A stretch of DNA of 49,217 nucleotides from Alphaproteobacteria bacterium (GTDB lineage: Bacteria > Pseudomonadota > Alphaproteobacteria > Rhizobiales > Aestuariivirgaceae). Position 1 is the stretch's first letter; every line of letters begins with the position of its first letter. Under the pieces are notes generated by a model. That model was given only the letters and a program-made list of their open reading frames with translations. It was not told where the DNA came from and did not search any database. A program made the position numbers and the translations under genes. Of the stretch, positions 1-8,134 are shown piece by piece. The DNA is taken from the NCBI GenBank assembly GCA_024640405.1, contig JAHEFB010000011.1, positions 43,454 through 92,670 on the forward strand. The letters are read 5' to 3'.

Positions 1-432
1 GCCACATCCGAACGGGTCGCGCAAGACCTGTTTGGAGCGCCTGACCATGCCATGCTCGACATGGGGGATTTTGCCGGCGGCCTGCTGAAATATCTGAAAG
101 TCCATCCGCTGCCCCGGCTCACCATTGCCGGTGGTTTTGGCAAGTTGACCAAGCTGTCGCAAGGTGCGCTGGATTTGCATTCATCCAGGTCGCAGGTCGA
201 TTTCGGCGGGCTGGCGCTGCTTGCTGACAATGAGCAGGTATCGTCTGCCAATACCGCAATGCAGGCTCTGGAAATTGCCGGCCCGTGCCTGGCTGGAAAG
301 GTGGCTGCCGGCGCACGGCAAAGCGCGCTTGCGACCCTTCACGGTGCGCCGGTGGAGGTGGACGTGCTGATAGTCAACCGGGACGGCAAACCTGTCGCCA
401 GCGCCGATGCATCCGGAGAGCGCACATTGTGA
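1..432 (+). CDS. cbiD: Cobalt-precorrin-5B C1-methyltransferase (CbiD), C-terminal part
   Basis: The window opens inside this gene; 143 in-frame codons run from base 1 to the TGA at 430-432. CbiD-family enzymes put the methyl group on C1 of the corrin ring in the cytoplasm. The fragment carries the conserved C-terminal features of the alphaproteobacterial proteins: an MGDFAGG stretch, then HPLPRLTIAGGFGKLTKL and ALDLHSSRSQVD. The stop overlaps the GTG start of cobK (GTGA), so the two are translationally coupled. In the classical aerobic route C1 methylation is done by CobF, so a CbiD beside an aerobic CobN chelatase indicates a mixed pathway, which other alphaproteobacteria also show. The N-terminal half lies outside the window. 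Confidence 0.88.
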   Translation, partial: ATSERVAQDLFGAPDHAMLDMGDFAGGLLKYLKVHPLPRLTIAGGFGKLTKLSQGALDLHSSRSQVDFGGLALLADNEQVSSANTAMQALEIAGPCLAGKVAAGARQSALATLHGAPVEVDVLIVNRDGKPVASADASGERTL

Positions 433-1214
433 GAAAATCATTTCGTCTTCTGGTGCTGGCGGGCACCGGGGAGGCCCGCCAGCTTGCAGAGCAACTGGGT
501 ACAGTGAAAGACCTCGACGTAATTGCGTCGCTGGCCGGGGCTACCCGGCAGCCGAAACGTTATCCGGTCGAAATCAGGACAGGCGGTTTTGGCGGAGCAG
601 ACGGCCTTGCCCGGTACATTGGCGACCGCCAGATCGACCTGATTGTAAACGCAACCCATCCATTCGCGGAAATCATGAGCGCCAATGCGGCCCACGCCGC
701 ATTCGCAACCGGTACTACACTGTTGCGTCTGCTGCGGGAGCCCTGGCAGCAGCAAGACGGTGACGATTGGCAGGAAGTGGCCAACATGGCAGAAGCGGTT
801 GCCGCCCTGCCCGGCGATGCACGGGTGTTGTTTGCGACAGGAGGCGGCTCGGTTGAGCAGCTGGCGGCAGCGGAAACCCGCGATGACATCTGGGGCGCGA
901 TCCGGTTAATTGACTCATCAAATCAATGCTTTCCGCTGAAACAGGGCGAGTTCATCCTGGCACAACCTCCGTTCCCGGTCGAACAGGAACTGGAGCTGAT
1001 GAAACGATTGAAGGTCACTCATCTGGTTACCAAGAATGCCGGTGGTGAATCGGGTATGGCAAAGCTGCAGGCAGCGCGCACGCTTGGCCTGAAAGTGATG
1101 ATGGTCGGACGGCCCGAACAGCCCGACGGGCAGATCACCGTGGCCACTTTACCCGACATGATGACCGCGATCATGACCGCAATGTCGCAAAGCAGGCCTG
1201 AAAAGGCGGATTGA
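429..1214 (+). CDS. cobK: Precorrin-6A reductase
   Basis: 261-residue cytoplasmic enzyme that reduces precorrin-6A to dihydroprecorrin-6 with NADPH (CobK/CbiJ family). The protein opens with the nucleotide-binding stretch RLLVLAGTGEARQLAEQL, has the family motifs NATHPFAEIMSANA and LRLLREPW in the first half, and VTKNAGGESGMAKLQAA in the second. I chose the GTG at 429 because it overlaps the cbiD stop by four bases and places the beta-strand at the very N-terminus; the open frame extends further upstream but only inside cbiD. Length matches the family (about 250-260). It is the last gene before the riboswitch-controlled hupE. Confidence 0.92.
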   Translation: MRKSFRLLVLAGTGEARQLAEQLGTVKDLDVIASLAGATRQPKRYPVEIRTGGFGGADGLARYIGDRQIDLIVNATHPFAEIMSANAAHAAFATGTTLLRLLREPWQQQDGDDWQEVANMAEAVAALPGDARVLFATGGGSVEQLAAAETRDDIWGAIRLIDSSNQCFPLKQGEFILAQPPFPVEQELELMKRLKVTHLVTKNAGGESGMAKLQAARTLGLKVMMVGRPEQPDGQITVATLPDMMTAIMTAMSQSRPEKAD

Positions 1215-1218
1215 TTGC

Positions 1219-1246
1219 TTGACACTTAGGCCTTGCGCCGTGCAAT
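1219..1246 (+). promoter_or_regulatory. Possible promoter for the B12 riboswitch-hupE unit
   Basis: TTGACA at 1219-1224, 16 bases, then TGCAAT at 1241-1246, ending nine bases before the first riboswitch stem. The -35 is perfect and the -10 matches 4 of 6. It begins five bases after the cobK stop, so hupE may have its own transcript or be read from cobK. Confidence 0.4.
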
Positions 1247-1254
1247 CATGCCAA

Positions 1255-1473
1255 CAGAGGTTCCTGATTGTCCGGTGTTGAACACTGGCGAATGGGATGA
1301 AAAGGGAATACGCGATGAACCGACCCAAACAGGGGGTTCAAAAACGTAGCCGCCCCCGCGACTGTAGACGGTGAACAGGCGTCCGTTACCACTGTGATAC
1401 AGGCCACATCGGCCAGTGACACGGGAAGGTGGATGAAACTGTAATGACCCGTCAGCCAGGAGACCTGCCTCTG
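1255..1473 (+). ncRNA. Cobalamin (AdoCbl) riboswitch
   Basis: Aptamer that binds a B12 cofactor and shuts off downstream expression. The closing stem pairs CAGAGG (1255-1260) with CCTCTG (1468-1473). Inside it are the conserved pieces in order: GATGAAAAGGGAA near 1297, GCCGCCCCCGCGACTGTAG near 1349, CCACTGTG near 1389, a CGGGAAGG near 1422, and the B12 box AGCCAGGAGACCTGCC at 1454-1469. Downstream a hairpin can form between GCCGGCAGG (1532-1540) and CCTGATCCGGC (1544-1554), a candidate expression platform. It has no T-run, so control is more likely translational than by intrinsic termination. The ribosome site GGAGAGG lies at 1591-1597, before hupE. Confidence 0.95.
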
Positions 1474-1606
1474 GTGCCGGTTTGTGCCGGTTGAGAAACG
1501 TGAAACGGGCGGGGTGCTCCCGTGTCGCGACGCCGGCAGGAAACCTGATCCGGCGCGAGACCAGCGCACTCCTCTGCCATTGAGGTATATGGAGAGGACG
1601 ACTTAG

Positions 1607-2257
1607 ATGATCCAACTGAAACATGTCCGCAACGGACTGGCCGCTGTCGCTGTGACTGCAATGACGGCAACTCCCGCAATAGCCCACCATCCGCTTGGCG
1701 GCGGCACACCGGAGACATTCATGCATGGTGTTCTTTCCGGTATCGGTCATCCGATGCTGGGTATCGACCACTTTGCCTTTATCGTTGCAATGGCGCTGGC
1801 CGCGGTGGCCATGGGCAGGCTTGCAACCGCGCCGCTGGCCTTTCTGGCCGCGTCCACGGCTGGTGTACTGCTGACCTATGGCGGCGTTACCCTGCCAATG
1901 ATCGAAGTGATGGTGGCAGGCACCGCGACCCTGATCGGCGTTATCGTGCTGTCGGGACGCAAGCTGTCGATGCCGGTTGCTCTTGGCCTGTTCGCGTTTG
2001 CCGGCCTGTTCCACGGTGCGGCTTACGGCGGCGCAATTGTAGGTGCAGAAAGCACACCACTGCTGGCCTATCTTGGCGGCCTGGCGATTACCCAATACGC
2101 CATCGCATTTGGTGCAGGCACACTGGCCAGGCTGTTCTGGGACGGCGCGAATGCAGCCTCCGTCAGCCTGCGGGTAGCAGGCGGTGTAGCAGCCGGTGTC
2201 GGCTTTGCCTTCCTGTTCGAGCGCGTTGAAGGACTGATCTTCCCGGGCGTAGTCTGA
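1607..2257 (+). CDS. hupE: HupE/UreJ-family permease, probable cobalt importer
   Basis: 216-residue inner-membrane protein. It has a signal-like N-terminus ending in TPAIAHHP, a histidine-rich start to the mature part, the family motif HPMLGIDHFAF near residues 45-55, and about six hydrophobic segments rich in Gly and Ala. HupE/UreJ proteins move nickel or cobalt. The B12 riboswitch just upstream argues for cobalt, because only a cobalt importer makes sense under B12 feedback. The start ATG at 1607 has GGAGAGG ten bases upstream. A strong terminator at 2297 closes the unit before cobW. The metal assignment is inference from regulation; the family assignment is firm. Confidence 0.87.
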   Translation: MIQLKHVRNGLAAVAVTAMTATPAIAHHPLGGGTPETFMHGVLSGIGHPMLGIDHFAFIVAMALAAVAMGRLATAPLAFLAASTAGVLLTYGGVTLPMIEVMVAGTATLIGVIVLSGRKLSMPVALGLFAFAGLFHGAAYGGAIVGAESTPLLAYLGGLAITQYAIAFGAGTLARLFWDGANAASVSLRVAGGVAAGVGFAFLFERVEGLIFPGVV

Positions 2258-2296
2258 ACAAGACCGCTTCTGCTCGATCCAAACCGCAATTGATCG

Positions 2297-2332
2297 GGCG
2301 CTGCCTTGTTTGTTTCAAGGCAGCGCCTTTTT
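2297..2332 (+). terminator. Rho-independent terminator after hupE
   Basis: A perfect 12-bp stem, GGCGCTGCCTTG (2297-2308) with its complement at 2316-2327, encloses a seven-base loop and is followed by TTTTT. It separates the riboswitch-hupE transcript from cobW. Confidence 0.93.
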
Positions 2333-2364
2333 CAAATGTGCCTTTAATTCAGAGATAAGAGACC

Positions 2365-3441
2365 ATGGTTCAAAAGATCCCCGCTACGGTTGTGACCGGC
2401 TTTTTAGGCGCCGGTAAAACAACGCTTATCCGGCACATGCTGTCGAATGCCAACGGCAAACGCATTGCGCTTATTATCAACGAGTTCGGCGACCTGGGCG
2501 TCGACGGCGAAATTCTCAAAGGCTGCGGTATCGAAAACTGCAGAGAAGACGATGTGGTGGAACTGTCCAATGGCTGCATCTGCTGCACTGTTGCAGAGGA
2601 TTTCATTCCCACCATGCAAAAGCTGATCGACCGCGATGAAGCGCCGGACCACATTGTGATCGAAACTTCGGGTCTGGCTCTGCCGCAGCCGCTGGTGCGG
2701 GCATTCAACTGGCCCGACATCCGTACCCGGGTAACAGTGGACGGCGTTGTGACTGTTGTGGACGGACCTGCAACCGCGGCAGGGCAGTTTGCCCATGATA
2801 TTGCTGCCGTCGACCGGCAACGTGAAGCCGATGACGGTCTCGACCACGAGACACCGCTCAGCGAGCTGTTTGAAGACCAGCTGGCATGCGCCGACATGAT
2901 TATCGTCAACAAGGCGGATATCCTGGGCGATGCCGGCGCCAGCGATGTCTCGGGCAAACTGAAGGCTAAACTGCGGGCCGGCGTACAGGTGTTGCAGGCA
3001 AGTCATGGCGCAATCGATCCGAAGATTCTCCTGGGTCTCGGCATTGGTGCCGAAGACGACCTGGATGCCAGGCATGAAATTCACCACCACCATCACCACG
3101 ATGATGACGACCATGATGATCATCATGAACACGAACATGGTCATGATGAATTTGACAGTTTCGTAGTCAGCTTGCCGGAAATCAGTGAAATGGATGGCTT
3201 TCTGTCACGTGTGCGGGATGCCATATCCGACCACGGTGTGTTGCGCCTGAAAGGTTTTGCGGCGGTGCCGGGCAAGCCGATGCGGATGGTCATCCAGGCC
3301 GTCGGTCCGCGCATAGACACGCATTTCGACCGGGCTTTTTCCGATGACGAGACGCGCGCCACGCGACTGGTGGTAATTGGCCAGCATGGGCTCGATCAGG
3401 CGGCTATCACGTCGGCGCTGGAGATCGCGGCAGGGGCTTGA
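2365..3441 (+). CDS. cobW: CobW GTPase, probable cobalt metallochaperone
   Basis: 358-residue cytoplasmic G3E-family GTPase, needed for cobalt insertion in the aerobic B12 pathway, probably by handing Co(II) to CobNST. The P-loop GFLGAGKT is at residues 12-19, the metal-binding CxCC motif (GCICCT) at 70-75, an INEFGDLG switch at 38-45 and the guanine motif VNKAD near residue 180. A loop around residues 236-260 is extremely rich in His and Asp (six His in a row, then Asp/His clusters) and probably buffers metal. The C-terminal CobW_C domain follows. The gene starts 33 bases after the terminator and ends five bases before cobN, so the two are surely co-transcribed. Confidence 0.93.
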   Translation: MVQKIPATVVTGFLGAGKTTLIRHMLSNANGKRIALIINEFGDLGVDGEILKGCGIENCREDDVVELSNGCICCTVAEDFIPTMQKLIDRDEAPDHIVIETSGLALPQPLVRAFNWPDIRTRVTVDGVVTVVDGPATAAGQFAHDIAAVDRQREADDGLDHETPLSELFEDQLACADMIIVNKADILGDAGASDVSGKLKAKLRAGVQVLQASHGAIDPKILLGLGIGAEDDLDARHEIHHHHHHDDDDHDDHHEHEHGHDEFDSFVVSLPEISEMDGFLSRVRDAISDHGVLRLKGFAAVPGKPMRMVIQAVGPRIDTHFDRAFSDDETRATRLVVIGQHGLDQAAITSALEIAAGA

Positions 3442-3445
3442 GCGA

Positions 3446-6400
3446 ATGCACCTTCTCGCCGCCCGTCCAGGCGACATAACCGACGGCACTGAACCGGTTG
3501 ATCCAGACCAGAGCCCGGCGGATGTGGTGTTTGTCTCGGCTGCGGATACCGAGCTTGCCGCGCTGAGCCAGGCCCGAGCAGCTCTTGGCGGGGACGCTCC
3601 CAGCCTGCGCCTGGCGCAACTTGGCTGGCTGAAACACCCCTACTCCGTTGATCTTTATCTGGACAAGACCGCCACCAAATCGCGGCTGGTCGTTGCCCGC
3701 CTGCTTGGCGGGCGGGCGTACTGGACCTATGGCCTCGATGAATTCGCCGCCCGGCTGAGGCAGGCCGGCGTGTTGTTTGCTGCCTTGCCCGGGGACGACA
3801 AGCCGGATGAAGCCCTGCGTGCAGCTTCCACCGTCAGCGACGAGGACTGGATGGCTCTCTGGTCCTACATGGTGGAAGGCGGGCCGGAAAACTCCGCAAA
3901 CCTTCTTCGGCTTACCCGGCATATTCTCGATGGCGAGGAGCGCCCGCAATCCGCCAGACCGTTACTGCGGGCAGGTCACTACTGGCCCGGTGCGGCACAG
4001 GCGGACCAGCGCACGGTGAGTGCCGGCTGGTCAGCGGGTGCGCCGACAGCAGCAGTGGTGTTTTACCGGGCTCTGGTGCAGGGCGGCGGTCTGGATCCGG
4101 TTGACCGGATGATAGAGGCGCTTCAGTTGCGCGGGCTCAACCCGAACCCGGTGTTCGTCGCATCGCTCAAGGACCCGGTATCCGCCGCGACGCTCACCGG
4201 CATTTTCGATGCTTGTCCACCGGATGTGGTCATCAACGCCACCAGTTTCGCGGTGTCGTCACCCGACCCCGGCGACTGGCGGGAAGAGCGTGCAGCGACG
4301 CCGCTCGATCGGCCCGGCGTGCCTGTGCTGCAGGCGGTTCTGGCGGCGCATTCGCACGATGCATGGGCTGAAGGCATGACCGGCCTCACCGCCCGCGACA
4401 TCGCCATGAACGTTGCGCTGCCCGAGGTTGACGGCAGACTGCTCGCCCGCGCCATCAGTTTCAAGGACGAAGATTATCGCGACGAGGCCTGTGAATGTGC
4501 CATTGCCACTCACCGGGCAGTGCCCGACCGGGTGGATTTCGTTGCCGATATGGCAGCACGCTGGGCACGCCTGAAACGCAAACCGGCCGCTGACCGCAAG
4601 GTGGCGATTGTTCTGGCGAATTATCCCAACAAGGACGGCAGACTGGCCAACGGTGTCGGGCTGGACACGCCGCAAGGTACAATTGCAGCCCTGTCCGCCC
4701 TGAAGGCGGCAGGATATCTGGTTGAAGATGAGCCGGAAAGCTCCGATGCCCTGATGCGGTCAATCCTTGCCGGCCCGACCAACTGGCTTAGCGAGCGGGC
4801 ACGGAGAAACGGCGGCGAACGGCTGTCGCTGGACGCCTATCACGCCCGCTACAGCCAACTTCCGGGTGAAGTTCGAAAGCGTATTGAAGAGCGCTGGGGC
4901 AGACCGCAGGATGATCCGTTCTTCGGCGATGACGGATTTGCTCTGGCCATTCACCGGTTCGGCCATCTGGCGGTGGCCATTCAACCGGCGCGCGGATACA
5001 ATATCGATCCGGAAGAAACCTATCACAGCCCGGACCTGGTACCGCCGCACAACTATCTGGCGTTCTATTTCTGGCTCCGCGGCGATGATTTCGACGCCGA
5101 TGCGCTGGTTCACATGGGCAAGCACGGCAATCTGGAATGGTTGCCTGGAAAAGCGACCGCGCTGTCAAAAGCCTGCCTGCCGGAGGCCGTGCTGGGTCCG
5201 GTTCCCAACCTGTACCCCTTCATTGTCAACGACCCCGGCGAAGGTACCCAGGCCAAGCGCCGGGCGCAGGCCGTTATCATCGATCATCTGACCCCACCGC
5301 TGACCCGGGCGGAAACCTATGGGCCGTTGCGGGACCTGGAAGCGTTGGTGGATGAATACTATGAAGCTTCCGGTGTCGACCCGCGACGCATTGGCTATCT
5401 GCGTGATGAAATCCTGTCGCTGACACAGGTCACCGGGCTGGATGTGGATGCCGGAATGGCCGACGCCGATGATGCCGATGCCCGGTTGCAGAAACTCGAC
5501 ACCTATTTGTGTGAATTGAAGGAAAGCCAGATCAGGGACGGACTGCATGTGTTTGGCGCAGCGCCGCTAGGCCGGCTTGAAACCGACCTGGTGATCGCGC
5601 TGACCCGAATTCCACGCGGCGACGGCAGCGGCGGTGATGCATCCCTCATTGGTGCGCTGGCGGCAGATCTTGAATTGCACGACGACTTCGACCCGCTGGA
5701 CTGCGAGATGGGCAATACGTGGGATGGCTCCCGTCCTGAAATTCTGTCTGCATTGAGCCCCGATACCTGGCGCACCGCGGGAGACACGGTCGAGCGGCTC
5801 GAACTGCTGGCCGCGCAACTGGTATCGGGAGATATGCAACTGCCGGAAGGCTTGCCGGCCACAGCAGGTGTTCTGGGTGAAATAGAGAGCCGGATCCGAC
5901 CGGCGGTACGCGCCTGCGGGACACGGGAACTTGGCGGCCTCCTGACCGGCCTTGATGGCAGATTTGTGCCACCGGGCCCGTCCGGTGCACCAACGCGCGG
6001 GCGGCTCGATGTACTGCCGACAGGGCGCAACTTCTTCTCCATGGATGCGCGCGCGCTGCCAACCCGGGCGGCATGGGTGTTGGGAAAAAAATCCGCTGAA
6101 CTGCTTGTAGAACGCCATGTCCAGGATCATGGCGACTGGCCGCGTGCCATGGCGGTGACGGCATGGGGGACGTCCAACATGCGCACCGGCGGCGACGACA
6201 TCGCCCAGGCGCTGGCGCTGATGGGCGTCAAGCCCAAGTGGGATTCCGCTTCCACCCGCGTGACCGGCTTTGAAGTCATTGCGCTGGCACAGCTGGGCAG
6301 GCCGCGGGTCGATGTTACGTTGCGGGTTTCAGGGTTCTTCCGCGATGCATTTCCGGCACAGCTGGAACTGGTTGACGGCGCGGCCCGCGCGGTCATGTGT

Positions 6401-7216
6401 CTGGACGATGAGCCCGCCTCGGAAAATCCGGCAGCGATTCGCTACCATGAAGAAAAACGCAAACTGATTGCGGGCGGTTTGCCGGAACCTGATGCCGTTG
6501 CCAAGGCCGGCACAAGAGTATTCGGCTCGAAACCCGGTGCCTACGGTGCCGGCCTGCAAGCCATGATAGATGAAAAACTCTGGGCCGCGCGGGAAGACCT
6601 GGGTGACGCCTATCTTGAGTGGGGAGGCTATGCCTATGGCCAGGGCGTGGATGGCCGGGCTGCGCATGAAGAGTTTGCCACCCGCCTGTCGAAGGTCGAG
6701 GCCGTCGTACAGAACCAGGACAACCGGGAGCACGATGTGCTGGACTCCGATGACTATTATCAGTTTGAGGGCGGCATGAGTGCGGCTGTCGAAAAACTTC
6801 GGGGACAAGCACCTGCGATCTACCACAATGACCATTCGCGGCCTGAACGTCCCGTGGTGCGCACCCTTGACGAAGAGATAGGGCGGGTCGTGCGATCACG
6901 GGCGGTAAACCCCAAATGGATAGAAGGAGTGAAACGGCACGGATACAAGGGAGCCTTCGAGATTGCTGCCACGGTCGATTATCTGTTTGCCTTTGCCGCA
7001 ACCACCGGCGCCGTGCGTCCGCATCATTTTGACCTTGTGCATGAAGCCTATCTTGAAGACGATGAGACCAGAGAGTTCATTGAAACACATAACCCGGCGG
7101 CCCTGCGCGAGATCGCACAACGCCTGAGCGAGGCCATGGAGCGGGGAATGTGGACACCCAGATCCAATTCAGCGCGCGGCCTGATAGACCAATTGAAAAG
7201 CGGAGAAACCAGATGA
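3446..7216 (+). CDS. cobN: Cobaltochelatase subunit CobN
   Basis: 1256-residue large subunit of the ATP-dependent aerobic cobaltochelatase CobNST, which inserts Co(II) into hydrogenobyrinic acid a,c-diamide; close to the roughly 1270 residues of known CobN. Recognisable blocks are ANYPNKDGRLANGVGLDTP near residue 390, HMGKHGNLEWLPGK near 560, and a C-terminal region with AWGTSNMRTGGDDIAQAL and RVTGFEVIALAQLGRPRVDV followed by SGFFRDAFP. The start ATG at 3446, MHLLAARPGDI, follows the cobW stop by four bases; the frame is open further back but only inside cobW. The partner subunits CobS and CobT are not in the window. The stop overlaps the start of cobO (ATGA). Confidence 0.96.
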   Translation: MHLLAARPGDITDGTEPVDPDQSPADVVFVSAADTELAALSQARAALGGDAPSLRLAQLGWLKHPYSVDLYLDKTATKSRLVVARLLGGRAYWTYGLDEFAARLRQAGVLFAALPGDDKPDEALRAASTVSDEDWMALWSYMVEGGPENSANLLRLTRHILDGEERPQSARPLLRAGHYWPGAAQADQRTVSAGWSAGAPTAAVVFYRALVQGGGLDPVDRMIEALQLRGLNPNPVFVASLKDPVSAATLTGIFDACPPDVVINATSFAVSSPDPGDWREERAATPLDRPGVPVLQAVLAAHSHDAWAEGMTGLTARDIAMNVALPEVDGRLLARAISFKDEDYRDEACECAIATHRAVPDRVDFVADMAARWARLKRKPAADRKVAIVLANYPNKDGRLANGVGLDTPQGTIAALSALKAAGYLVEDEPESSDALMRSILAGPTNWLSERARRNGGERLSLDAYHARYSQLPGEVRKRIEERWGRPQDDPFFGDDGFALAIHRFGHLAVAIQPARGYNIDPEETYHSPDLVPPHNYLAFYFWLRGDDFDADALVHMGKHGNLEWLPGKATALSKACLPEAVLGPVPNLYPFIVNDPGEGTQAKRRAQAVIIDHLTPPLTRAETYGPLRDLEALVDEYYEASGVDPRRIGYLRDEILSLTQVTGLDVDAGMADADDADARLQKLDTYLCELKESQIRDGLHVFGAAPLGRLETDLVIALTRIPRGDGSGGDASLIGALAADLELHDDFDPLDCEMGNTWDGSRPEILSALSPDTWRTAGDTVERLELLAAQLVSGDMQLPEGLPATAGVLGEIESRIRPAVRACGTRELGGLLTGLDGRFVPPGPSGAPTRGRLDVLPTGRNFFSMDARALPTRAAWVLGKKSAELLVERHVQDHGDWPRAMAVTAWGTSNMRTGGDDIAQALALMGVKPKWDSASTRVTGFEVIALAQLGRPRVDVTLRVSGFFRDAFPAQLELVDGAARAVMCLDDEPASENPAAIRYHEEKRKLIAGGLPEPDAVAKAGTRVFGSKPGAYGAGLQAMIDEKLWAAREDLGDAYLEWGGYAYGQGVDGRAAHEEFATRLSKVEAVVQNQDNREHDVLDSDDYYQFEGGMSAAVEKLRGQAPAIYHNDHSRPERPVVRTLDEEIGRVVRSRAVNPKWIEGVKRHGYKGAFEIAATVDYLFAFAATTGAVRPHHFDLVHEAYLEDDETREFIETHNPAALREIAQRLSEAMERGMWTPRSNSARGLIDQLKSGETR

Positions 7217-7821
7217 CAGACGACATCGAGAAACACAATGCCAAGATGCTCAAGAAGAAGGTTGCCCGTGACAAGATCATGGCAACCAAGACCGAGGAAA
7301 AGGGCCTGGTGATCGTGCACACCGGCAAGGGCAAAGGCAAGTCATCCGCCGCATTCGGCATGATATTCAGGTGCATTGCCCATGACATGCCGTGTGCCGT
7401 GGTGCAGTTCATCAAGGGCGGCATGTCGACCGGAGAACGGGACCTGATTATGTCGAAATTTGCCGACAAATGCCCGTTTTACACCATGGGTGAAGGTTTT
7501 ACCTGGGAGACCCAGGACAAGTCCCGCGACATCGAAATGGCGCAGGCGGCGTGGGCCAAGGCAAAAGAACTGATTGCCGATGACCGCAACCGCATGGTGC
7601 TGCTGGACGAAATCAATATCGCACTGCGCTATGACTATATCGACGTCGATGAAGTGGTGACCTTCCTGACTGAACACAAGCCGGAAATGACCCACGTGGT
7701 ATGCACCGGGCGCAACGCCAAGCAGGACCTGATTGATGTTGCAGATCTGGTCACCGAAATGGAGTTGATCAAGCACCCGTTCCGGTCCGGCGTGAAGGCC
7801 CAGGCTGGCGTCGAGTTCTAG
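7213..7821 (+). CDS. cobO: Cob(I)yrinic acid a,c-diamide adenosyltransferase
   Basis: 202-residue CobA/CobO-type ATP:corrinoid adenosyltransferase that makes the Co-C bond of adenosylcobalamin. It has the glycine-rich P-loop HTGKGKGKSSAAFGM at residues 36-50, a VVQFIKGG block, and the LDEINIALRYDYID and HVVCTGRNA motifs typical of the family. ATG at 7213 overlaps the cobN stop, so it is coupled to cobN. The stop codon TAG (7819-7821) is the first three bases of the terminal inverted repeat of dispersed repeat copy A, so the repeat has set the exact end of the protein. Confidence 0.95.
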   Translation: MTDDIEKHNAKMLKKKVARDKIMATKTEEKGLVIVHTGKGKGKSSAAFGMIFRCIAHDMPCAVVQFIKGGMSTGERDLIMSKFADKCPFYTMGEGFTWETQDKSRDIEMAQAAWAKAKELIADDRNRMVLLDEINIALRYDYIDVDEVVTFLTEHKPEMTHVVCTGRNAKQDLIDVADLVTEMELIKHPFRSGVKAQAGVEF

Positions 7822-8120
7822 AGCAAGATGCGGTTAGATTGGATCATTTGATGGCGGAAAACCGGTTCACTCGGCTAGGCGCGTCGCGCAGCGCGATGTG
7901 GGTCATCGGGCAAGCGGCGCAACGACGCCGATGGACCGGTTTTCCCCACCCGGAAAGGACAGAAAATGCTGATAAAATTGGAAATATGGGCCGGGCGATT
8001 TTGCCCTCTGGCGTCGTTGTATCGCACTTGTGGTGGGGCTACACCGCAGCGTGCAATCCGCCTAGCCAGTGACCAAAATCGCCACGGTCAAATGATGCAA
8101 TCTAACCGCATCTTGCTCTA
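7819..8120. repeat. Dispersed palindromic repeat, copy A (302 bp)
   Basis: Two 33-base terminal arms, 7819-7851 and 8088-8120, are inverted copies with one mismatch, starting TAGAGCAAG. Just inside, a second imperfect inverted layer continues (TGGCG...GGCTAGGCG against its complement near 8055-8085). The core around 7893-7942 contains GCGCGATGTGGGTCATCGGG and is shared with copies C, D and E. It holds no transposase or believable gene. It fills the gap between cobO and cobQ and could insulate or attenuate read-through. The whole looks like a non-autonomous, MITE-like element. Confidence 0.88.
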
Positions 8121-8134
8121 GGGCTGAACACCCG

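Noticed and set aside
1226..2095. 289-codon open frame on minus across the riboswitch and hupE
   Set aside because: It is antisense to a complete B12 aptamer and a clear permease gene, has no recognisable motif, and its composition looks like a shadow of the plus strand.
7839..8072. 77-codon open frame inside repeat A
   Set aside because: It lies wholly in a non-coding palindromic repeat with related copies elsewhere where the frame is not kept.
7819..8120. Repeat A as an insertion sequence or CRISPR array
   Set aside because: There is no transposase or regularly spaced unit; the inverted arms with a non-coding core fit a MITE-like element, and no CRISPR-like array appears anywhere in the window.
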